Assembly: GCA_011037195.1 (NCBI GenBank)
Contig: JAAEAF010006912.1
Coordinates: forward strand, 18,262-82,261
DNA from: Triatoma infestans
Taxonomy: Eukaryota; Arthropoda; Insecta; Hemiptera; Reduviidae
DNA: 64,000 nt
Direction: 5' to 3'
Each line of letters starts with the position of its first letter. Within the stretch, counting starts at the first letter, position 1. The position numbers and the translations under genes were made by a program. Below the pieces are notes generated by a model. The model was not told the origin of the DNA, made no database searches, and was given only the letters and a program-made list of their open reading frames with translations. Below are positions 56,901-64,000 of the stretch, piece by piece.

Positions 56901-59900
56901 TGTTACAACTATTTTCTTTAAACTTGGAATGGCTGCTGAATAGATAGAAACGGATCACTTTTATTTGAAACATTTTCCCACAAAAAATTTGTTTGGTAGT
57001 TGTGCGGAATTGTGGCGTCAATTAAAATTTATTTAGTTGGTTAAATGTTTTTAGAGCGCTCTACAATATAATCATCACTGTCTACCTGCTAAGATTAGTA
57101 GGTTGGGACTTATCGCCCTGCCACCTCCATATTTATGTTAGGACAAACATGCAAAATTTGAGTTTAAAAAAAATTGTTTTTTATATTTAATTGTATTAAA
57201 AGGAGTATGAGAATATCGTGTGAGTGTTTCACAAGAGATTTTTACTTTAATGATATACTGCTATAAGAGGAAACGGTGCCATTTTGTCAAACTTCCGAAA
57301 TTTGAATTTTTTTCACAAATACGTACTTGTCGAAGTCCCCTTGAATCAAACAAACAAAAATCTCGTGTGAATCCTTTGAGGACCAAATCGTCAGATGGCA
57401 ATTTTTATTAGGCGATGTTTGGTAAACATGCCGGGGTTTCCACTGCTGTTTAGTTCTGACCTTCGTTACCTCGGTTCGCTAATTACCTGCTTTTAAATTA
57501 CTTCGTTTTGTAGCCTCCCACTTTTCATATGATCTGCTTCCGGCGAAAAAAATGTCGTTCGTTTCGCCAGTATGCACGTTATGCTGGGTGATCAGCGCCG
57601 TAAAATACTGTTGCCCAGGGGATACCACTTGGAGGCGAGACGACTTCACCTCCCCTTAAGTCGTTCCTTACGAGTAGGAAAGCATTAGAAAGTGAATGTG
57701 ACCTGGAGACACTAGTAAAACAACCCATCCTATATAATACAACCTCTTCACTCGATTGAAACCCCAGTATTCTTTAGAAATCGGACTGGATAAGGCAAAG
57801 AAAGACTGTCTTTTGCCAGAACTTAAAGTATCAGCCCTGGAAATGATCGAGGAAAGATATAGTGGGTGGATGCAAATATATACAGATGGCTCAGCAGATA
57901 GTATAACGCAAACTGCTGGTGCCGCTGTTTTCTGCGAGGGCCTTATCAAAGAATCCTTCCCTGTTGGCAGAAAGGCTACAAATTTTGATGCAGAAATATT
58001 TGCTTTAAGGCAAGCCTTCATCATACTCTATAAATTAAATCCGACCAAGGTAGTGTTACTGGTAGATTCATGGGCTTTAATAAATGATAACCCCTGACAC
58101 GGTGTACCAGGAAGAAACCAGATGGCATCTCCACGAATTGCTCTGCCTGAAGTGGACAATAATGATACAATGGGTTCCAGCACATTGCGGAGTGTTTGGA
58201 AATGAGATAGCCGATCAGTTAGCTAAAAAGGGCTGTTCCTTGAACCAACCGGTTATACCTGTGTCGCTAAGGACTGCCAAAGCGGAAATCCGGGCGGTGT
58301 TTGCTAATAGGGTGAACCATAAATGGTCGATGGATTTGGAGGGGAAGCGCTACGGGTGTTTGTTGAGGGAAAATATTCCACTTTCTTTGCCACGCACTGT
58401 GTTTGTGGCTAACTTCAGAACCCTGACTGGCCACGATTCTTTGCCTTGCCATCTATTTAGGCTAGGAATATTTAATGAAATGACATGTCCTCTTTGCGAG
58501 GAGGGAGTTTTTGACGCCACCCACTTAAAAAATTGTAGTAAATTGGGTGAGGGTAAAGAAAACTTAAGTTACACGGAAACCTCAATAAGATATTGGTCTG
58601 CCCGAAACTTGCCTGATAAGCAAGTAGTATCCAGCGTCGGATAAAAAAAATTAAAAAAAACTTCATATGATGCTGAGTCAACCCCGTTTTGCTCTTACGG
58701 GAATGGAATCCCTGAGGGTTCTCGCACTAAAGACGAGTGCGCTAGCCCTTAGAAATTGCCTTCAACATTAAACGGTGAGCAAGGCTTTGCTATAATAAAG
58801 TAACACTTTTGAGAGGGAAGAGTAACGTCTCACAGTACCCCTAGTATATTCACTATACGCACACGCACACACACTTATATGTTGACTATAGATTATAGAT
58901 TTTTGTAGGGGATTATTGGACTGCGACCTGAAAGATCTGTTGTGCCCCTGGAGCTTCTCAGTCCACTGCCGGCCTCCAAGCATGTTCTCTAGATGCAGAT
59001 AACACTGCCCATCACCGGACAGTGAGTTTGTAGAGGCTCCTAGGTAGAGAAAATCTGAGGGCAGCATGCTTGATTCGAACCCGGACCTCCGCGTTGCTAG
59101 TCCAGCGCGCTACCACTGACTTAATGCTTTCCTTCTCCCTTGACTTAAGCCAATTTACTAGGGACGGAGACCCTAGTTTGTGTACTGTGTTTGTCCTTGT
59201 CTGTAAAGTGTAGAGTGTAGGTAGTTTAAGTGTATTGTGTACTGTTCTGACGAAGTGCATGGAGTACTGAGCTGTGGTAACCCGTGGAGTCGCTACTCCC
59301 CAAGTAACTCCATGTTACAGATACCCTTTGCGCGGAATGAAGACAATAACTTTTATGTGAACCATCCTTTCAAAAAAAATTAATTTCGGTGCTTCTGAGA
59401 AGTTCCCACAAATTATCATTTCAACAAGGTATATGTTTCCACCTCTATATAAAAATATTGGCACTTATACGTTTTGTAAAAACTCTGTTCTTGAATAAAA
59501 TTTATCTATTAAAATTATGAGAATTATAACAAGAGAAAGTCGAGCGAACCACTTACATTGTTTCATATAACATTTTTTTGTGCCGCTTCATTGGCCACGA
59601 TTACATTTTTACATAGTAAAACTATTGCATAGAATTTATATTAAAATTAAAATACAAATTCTTTATGCATTTCTAATCTTGTTTCTAATAAACTGCGTGC
59701 ATAATAATAACAAGGACAGAATTAATTATGAAGTTTATATTTATCGAAATTTATTCAATTTTCAGTACATAATTTACACGTTACATGCTTTTATATTATA
59801 TTATTTAAACCTATTTTATATCTTAGTAGTAAGAAATCACAGCCAGCTAGATAATTTATTTGATCTTAGAATTAACAGCTGTATCAATAAGTTGCTTTGT

Positions 59901-62900
59901 CAGTCTAGTACAATTATAGAATCAGCTAAATCTCTTTTAGTTACTAACAACTACGGTTCAGAATAAGAAATCAAACTTCTTCATACACTTTCTCACTTAC
60001 ACTTACTATATTATCATCAGAGATTTTTTCCGTGATAGCCTGCTTCTTTTCATGGTTATCGACCTGTTTCGGGCGTTCTCCCAACATCAAGATGTTTTGT
60101 GAAAACAGTGTGATAAGGTGATAACATAGGTTTGCACAGACCAAATTCATTTTAAACAGAATTTGCTCTATACAAGTATATGTATTATCACACTGGTTTG
60201 ACCAAACATCCTAATGATAGGAGAACGCCCGAAACAGGTCGATAACCATGAAAAGAAGCAGGCTATCACGGAAAATATCTCTGATACTTTCCAGCTCTGC
60301 GGACTCAACAACAACTATATTATCATTGCTTACTATGGATGGAATTATTGCCATTTTTTTTCTTTTTGCATTTTTTAACTGCTGTTAGTGGTAGTATTGT
60401 AATTGTGTCAAATTTTTGATATCGAGTTTTCACCGGAAATACACGTTCCCTGTCCAAAAAAGTGGTTTTTAGAAAGTGTGTGAACAGCATAGATCGACTC
60501 CAATAATTTTCTTTAAACTTGGTGTATTAACTTGACATACAAAGAGCTATAACTTTTAGTTCAAACATTTCTCCGGAAAAATTCTTTTAGGGGTGGGGAG
60601 GAGTTATGTTTTCCTCTAAAGTGTTATTTCAATTCATTAATTCTATTATCTAGATATTATTAAATAGAATTAAATATATTGGCAATATTCCGAATTTGAA
60701 GAAAATCGGTTAACCGGAAGTACGTTTTTACTGGAGTTATTTCACTTTTCTACGATTTTATCCATAAAAACCCACACGGATTTTATTAAATTTGTTACTC
60801 TAGTTATGAATACAGAGACCACTCAGTTTGGGATTTTTTTTCCGAGAAAATTCATTTAAAGAAGTTTCGGGCGAGGTGGAGTGTATGGTTTCCTCAAAAA
60901 TGTCATTTTATTAAGTTGAGATTCTCCAATTGATATAAAATTGAAGACACTGTAAACATTTAGTAAAAATTATAAGTTTGAGGAAAATTTTTCGCAGAAA
61001 TCTTGAAAGTCGTGTGAGAGTTTCACACCAGATTGTAAGACAGATTTAATACATACTCTCTTGGGGCGGGTCGTTTTATGAGCATGGACTTATAAGTGGA
61101 AGGACTCCAGGACGAGACCTGCGTATAAATGCAAAATTTACATTTGCATAAAAAATGTTATTAGTAAAGGAGGTGCTTCAGTACCTGCGTCCACGACACC
61201 TAATTTGGTAGTTGGATGTTTAAGCCCAACTGAAAAAATAGGCATTTTGTCTCTTTTTTCTGAAGGCTGGAATTTTGGGTTAGTTGCTCTCAACAAGTTA
61301 CAGTTGATGGCACTAAAAGATATTCTGAAATGACAATTTATGTGACCTTAAAGTATTATGTGGTAACAACTGGGCTCTTTTTAATTGTGAATGTTTCTGA
61401 AAAATAAAAATGTTTTAATTGTAGGACTTTATAAGTAGGCTGTTGAAATACCACAGTTTAAGGAATCGATAGAACTGTTTTTGAGAAAATTGGGGAAAAA
61501 AATCAATATAGTGACCTATTCTGGTTGACCTGTTTTCTTCAAGTTTGGTATTTTTTTGCAAAACTGCGATCATTTTAATCGTATGTAGGTGAAGAATTTC
61601 ATTTGTTTTTGTGATTGGGTAAATGAAACGTTGCCTTTTTTTGCAAGTTAAACATTTAATATTGTTCGTTTAAATCAGATAAATAGTTTAAATAGTATAC
61701 AGTATTAATGATGTATCAAAGAGGAAACGAATTCAGATTAATAAATGAAATTTTGGAGCGACATTCAGCGTGGAGAGAATATAAATATAAGTAAAAGTAA
61801 AATATATATGCATAAAATCTAAACTAATTTAATTAACTTATTTTAATTGCTTATTTAATTAGTTATTTGTTTAAATAACTCAATTCAGAAAAGTACACGT
61901 GTAAACAATTTTCTTCTTTTTTTTCGCCAAACATTAAAAAAAATGTTTGCATTTTAAAAGTAATGGTAAACAACTGATTTCAAGGTTCCTAATTTAATTT
62001 CATTGTAATTTTTTGTTTTGTTTTACAAATAATGATAAGAAGTAATTATTAAATTTACATACGTTATTATAAAAACAGCTATCAATTAGCAGACTATCTA
62101 TACATAGGCCAGAGTGTAAAATTCATATTTTCTTCAAGGGAAATATTGTTGGAATAGTGTTACTAATAAAATGAAGGAGAATGAAAGAGTTGCACTATAT
62201 TGTAGTGGCAATATTAATACTTAACTGAAGGTTTTTTTCACTTTTTGTGCAATTTTCTCGAAAATAGCTCCAACGATTTTCTTTAAACTTGATGCATCAA
62301 CTACACTTACAAAGTGTTATAACTTTTATTTGAAACATTTCTGCGGGAAAATTCATTTAAGGGCACTTTAATGGGGGGAAGCGGGTTGGCTAACCCCAAA
62401 AGTGCTATGTCAGTTTATTACACAATTCTATCATCTTAATAATATTATTAAGAATTAAATATGTTGTTATTCCGTGTTTGAAAAAAATGGATGACCGGAA
62501 GTGCGTATTTAATGAAACTTTTTTCAGTTCCTGCTATTTTGCCGAAAACGGCCCCGACGATTGTGAACTACCATATAAAGACTTACAACTTTTATTTGAA
62601 ACATTTCTCCGGCTAAAGTCATTTAAGACGGTTCTGTGCGGCAAGGATAGGGTTATGTTTTCCTTTAAAGTGCTATTACATACGAATTATATTTATATAA
62701 TATAAATTCATTCCATGCAAGCTAATAACTTACATTACCCTTAAAGTATATTAGTAATTAACTAATAATATATGACCAAAAATCATGCTACCATACTTTA
62801 TATTCTTCCTTCAATCAGAAACTCGTACTTATAATTCAGGATTCTCGCCCTTTCAATCAAAATCAAAGTTGATTTTACAATTCTACCATCTAAACAAAAT

Positions 62901-63479
62901 TAATTAGAAATAAATAGATTAACAAAATTCCAAATTTCAAGAAAATTAATAACCCGGAAGTGCGTTTTTAATTCATTTTTTGTTTATTTAAAAAAAAAAC
63001 CGACGAAGTTAATTAAATTTAGTATACTAACCATAAAATTTTGTAAACTGCACTAAGAGGAGAAAGTTGTGTGAGTGTTTCACACCGATTATACGTATTT
63101 TTAAGTTATTTTACTAATAATTTTTTCTATGAATATTTTATTTCAGTTAAGGATACGTAAATTGGACTTCGTTTGCCCAGTTTGTACAGAACGATTTGCT
63201 ACAACATCCTCATTGGACACTCACAATAAATCACATATTAGGCCTGCCTGTTTGAAATGTTATCGCCGGTTTCCGACGGCTAATGCAATGTTCAGACATC
63301 GTCGTAATAATTTATGTTCAGAATCTAATTGTTCATCCAATCTGGATGATTATGTTGATGATGGGGATGGTGATGAAGACGAAGAAGAAGATGAAGATGA
63401 AGGCGAACCGAATACAGTGTTTGTTACATCGAAATATGGACGTGCAAGGAATGTCAAAAGTTTTATAGGGTTTTCTTAA
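47940..63479 (+). CDS. Small C2H2 zinc-finger protein, proposed four-exon gene
   Basis: Exons 47940-47956, 49175-49321, 49979-50066 and 63147-63479 join into one frame of 585 nt (194 residues) with matching phases. The protein starts MDHIYWNTFVKEKNMYKEEF and has a Pro-rich stretch (SPGLPPGILTPPP, about residues 43-55). It then has a canonical C2H2 finger (C94, C97, H110, H114) and a second, atypical one ending in Cys (C119, C122, H135, C141), then an acidic Asp/Glu run (about 150-172) and VKSFIGFS. It is probably nuclear and nucleic-acid-binding by domain. I do not recognise the orthologue. Exon 1 is only 17 nt and is the weakest element; further exons may lie in the 13-kb last intron, which is full of transposons. 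Confidence 0.55.
49175..49321 (+). CDS. Zinc-finger gene exon 2
   Basis: 147 nt after a strong acceptor (a T run, then CAG) and ending CCGAG|GTTCGT. It encodes NTFVKEKNMYKEEFTKIIYD and the Pro-rich SPGLPPGILTPPP. Confidence 0.65.
49979..50066 (+). CDS. Zinc-finger gene exon 3
   Basis: 88 nt, acceptor TTTTATAG|TGTTG and donor CAAGGG|GTATGA. It encodes VDQEKTPSGRDIPPHLPK and MFIDLLEPVQG, ending on a codon boundary. Confidence 0.65.
50067..52445. other. AT-rich intron sequence with poly-A/T runs
   Basis: Long A and T runs (50760-50880, 51740-51760) and a short forward fragment of the dispersed repeat at about 51500-51620. No gene is recognised. A hydrophobic open frame at 50250-50507 is AT-driven. 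Confidence 0.5.
52446..52945 (+). repeat. Dispersed repeat family, forward copy
   Basis: A well-preserved first half of the family: TTTACTTTCTCTTACTCC, GCGATCGTGTCAGATTTT, GCGAATGGTCTG, ATCAACCGGAAGAACGAC and CCTCTAAAGTATCAC in order. It breaks off near 52945, where the LINE/Tc1 block begins; related sequence resumes near 56870. Confidence 0.7.
52946..55830 (-). pseudogene. R1/Jockey-type LINE ORF2, 5'-truncated and decayed
   Basis: Minus-strand order: a linker (RGVSWWND, about 55740-55700), then reverse transcriptase fingers and palm (INHFKPYKSPGPDDILPALL, TKDFRPISLYSFMMKVLEKL, LHPNQHAFQRGKS; 55311-54790) and the active site GYADDVVVVV (about 54630). Thumb and connection follow (SSQVKYMGIIVDSRLTWKAH), then RNase H (SWFTDGSKM, QGEVCAIKICAEENLR, FSDSQAALKAL; about 53900-53600) and the C-terminal segment (LITGLFSGHCRFKTHLHKVG, about 53290-53230). 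An RNase H in this order fits the R1, I and related clades. Several frameshifts make it dead. The endonuclease is missing because the 5' end is cut where it meets the Tc1 transposase. Confidence 0.85.
55831..56600 (-). pseudogene. Tc1-family transposase remnant
   Basis: Minus-strand patches in order: the paired-like DNA-binding helices (DRPLSDERANLIVHFHFQGL, NALNMTPSVVCRALQRY; 56590-56450), the second helix domain (FESSGIQVSDQAIRNRLREF), then the catalytic core FVLFSNESRFCLFSD near 56150. Here the first catalytic Asp (normally SDES) is Asn. Then GGVMMWGGI and FVFLDDNARPH, with the second Asp. The third catalytic residue is absent because the sequence switches to LINE coding at about 55830. 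The element is inactive. Confidence 0.85.
56601..57420 (+). repeat. Transposon flank and dispersed-repeat second half
   Basis: From about 56870 the sequence follows the second half of the dispersed family (TTTCTCGAAAACTGTT, TTTATTTGAAACATTTTCCC) and reaches its end at about 57215-57240 (ATCGTGTGAGTGTTTCACA). 56601-56870 is AT-rich and probably the 5' part of the Tc1 element; its terminal repeat was not located. Confidence 0.5.
57421..58645 (+). pseudogene. Second LINE fragment with RNase H domain
   Basis: The plus-strand C-terminal part of a non-LTR retrotransposon. RNase H motifs are present in order: IYTDGSADSITQTAGAAVF (about 57880-57940), FDAEIFALRQAF, VVLLVDSWALI and WVPAHCGVFGNEIADQLAKK (58170-58230), followed by LTGHDSLPCHLFRLGIF and a zinc-knuckle-like CPLCEEGVFDATHLKNC, ending YWSARNLPDKQVVSSVG, stop at 58642-58644. 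One frameshift splits the domain near 58080. A poly-A-rich tail follows. It differs from the R1-like copy at 53-55.8 kb and belongs to another family. It is 5'-truncated, with no reverse transcriptase seen. Confidence 0.82.
58646..58892. other. Spacer, no recognisable feature
   Basis: A LINE tail and unassigned sequence, with a short CA-rich tract near 58858-58872. Confidence 0.4.
58893..59123 (-). mobile_element. tRNA-derived SINE, copy 2
   Basis: Minus-strand head with A box (AGTGGTAGCGCGC) and B box (GGTTCGAATC), then CTGCCCTCAGATTTT, the conserved core CACTGTCCGGTGATGG, GGCCGGCAGTG and a 3' part with GAAAGATC inverted near 58930. Order and spacing match copy 1. Sequence between the boxes differs more than the core. 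Confidence 0.85.
59124..60004. other. AT-rich stretch, no recognisable gene
   Basis: A moderately GC-rich part at 59124-59300 may belong to the SINE neighbourhood or to another repeat. The rest is AT-rich; a 128-codon frame at 59580-59966 is dominated by Ile, Leu, Tyr and Asn codons and has no domain. Confidence 0.4.
60018..60313. mobile_element. Foldback element, family A, copy 3
   Basis: 296 bp, flanked by a perfect 13-bp duplication ACTATATTATCAT (60005-60017 and 60314-60326). The left arm (60018 to about 60150) is the inverted counterpart of the right arm (about 60165-60290). The right arm extends 25-30 bases further and ends in CTCAACAACA. Both arms contain the hammerhead-like motif (right arm about 60207-60247). 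No coding sequence. Confidence 0.88.
60360..63095 (+). repeat. Successive forward copies of the dispersed repeat
   Basis: Copies or parts at about 60360-61035 (ending AAGTCGTGTGAGAGTTTCAC), 61420-61600, 62220-62690 and 62860-63092 (ending AGAAAGTTGTGTGAGTG). 61040-61420 and 61600-62200 are AT-rich and unassigned. All lie in the last intron of the zinc-finger gene, the nearest ending only about 50 bases before its acceptor. Confidence 0.6.
63147..63479 (+). CDS. Zinc-finger gene last exon
   Basis: 333 nt after the acceptor TATTTCAG|TTAAGG, with stop TAA at 63477-63479. It begins on a codon boundary and holds both zinc fingers (CPVCTERFATTSSLDTHNKS followed by H) and the acidic tail. Base composition and the conserved Cys/His spacing support real coding. 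Confidence 0.8.
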   Translation, partial: LRIRKLDFVCPVCTERFATTSSLDTHNKSHIRPACLKCYRRFPTANAMFRHRRNNLCSESNCSSNLDDYVDDGDGDEDEEEDEDEGEPNTVFVTSKYGRARNVKSFIGFS

Positions 63480-64000
63480 CGTTAGTAGAAGAGGCTATTA
63501 TAGATTTTATATAGGGATTTTCTCGTATAAATTTAGTAAGGTTTTTTTTTTTGTTGAAAAAGAAAAAAATGGGGAGAATTTAGACGTTGGATATAGAGTT
63601 ACCTAACGTAGTTATTCCTACAGTTTAATGTAAAAACATATTGCTAGCAACTATTGAAATCACTAGCTTAGGAATTGTTGCAGACAGCAAACAGTGTCAG
63701 TGTAATAACTGATACAAATATATTTTACTTTCATTTATATTTTAAGTTTGGAAAAGACTTATTTTTTTTTTGTTTAGATAAATTTTATTTCTTTTATCCA
63801 CAGTTCTATTAGAATTAATATAAAATTGGAATATTATTTAATGCTCTACTACTAATTTTTAGATCAAAAGTTTGTAATCCAATCATGGACCATTTGTAGT
63901 TTAACCTATGTGTTATGATTGGAGGAAATTTTTTATCATTTTAGAAAGAATATATTATTTAAAAGAAAAAAAAAACAGAAAAAGGAAATCATAAAATTCT
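63480..64000 (+). other. 3' flank of the zinc-finger gene
   Basis: AT-rich 3' UTR or intergenic sequence with T runs. No canonical AATAAA was noticed in the part present. Confidence 0.35.

Noticed and set aside
59580..59966. 128-codon plus-strand open frame
   Set aside because: Composition is that of random AT-rich sequence and no domain is recognisable.

Overview
This is a eukaryotic, AT-rich, repeat-dense window from an arthropod genome, most likely an insect (order not determinable from this stretch). The evidence is GT-AG introns, a 17-exon gene of the AF10/AF17 (Alhambra) family, an intronless GPN3 gene, and a mix of BEL/Pao, R1-like, R2-clade, Tc1/mariner and hAT-like elements plus a tRNA-derived SINE. 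No tRNA, rRNA, CRISPR or prokaryotic feature was seen.

Layout. 1-9.1 kb: repeats, including a degraded Gypsy-like gag/protease remnant (about 2.35-2.67 kb) and an internally deleted BEL/Pao retrotransposon (4829-8798) with both LTRs, a 5-bp target duplication and a decayed pol. 9518-10345 (+): GPN3, an RNA polymerase II assembly GTPase, intact. 10.4-21.7 kb: AT-rich intergenic or 3' UTR sequence with two nested inverted-repeat DNA elements (14857-15744), a foldback element at 18.1 kb and a SINE at 20.1 kb. 21739-46828 (-): the AF10/AF17 (Alhambra) orthologue, reconstructed as 17 exons whose phases all agree, giving a 998-residue protein with PHD zinc fingers at the N terminus and the octapeptide/leucine-zipper (DOT1L-binding) module near residues 690-757. 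Its introns hold most of the mobile DNA, including a 5.7-kb nested block in intron 12. 46829-47939: intergenic space that probably holds the promoters of two divergent genes. 47940-63479 (+): a tentative four-exon gene for a small C2H2 zinc-finger protein (194 residues). Its last intron (13 kb) is filled with an R1-like LINE, a Tc1 transposase remnant, an RNase-H-bearing LINE fragment, a SINE and a foldback element.

Three themes stand out. First, one unclassified dispersed repeat family, with inverted ends and at least ten copies, underlies most of the window; the BEL/Pao element and the hAT-like block both interrupt copies of it. Second, two families of head-to-head foldback elements carry long target duplications (10-13 bp), as Penelope-like retroelements do. 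Third, these two families and a third sequence at the window edge share one RNA-like layout resembling a minimal hammerhead ribozyme with a very short stem III. That shared motif is the best candidate for something undescribed. All assignments come from reading the sequence by eye; no database search was run.
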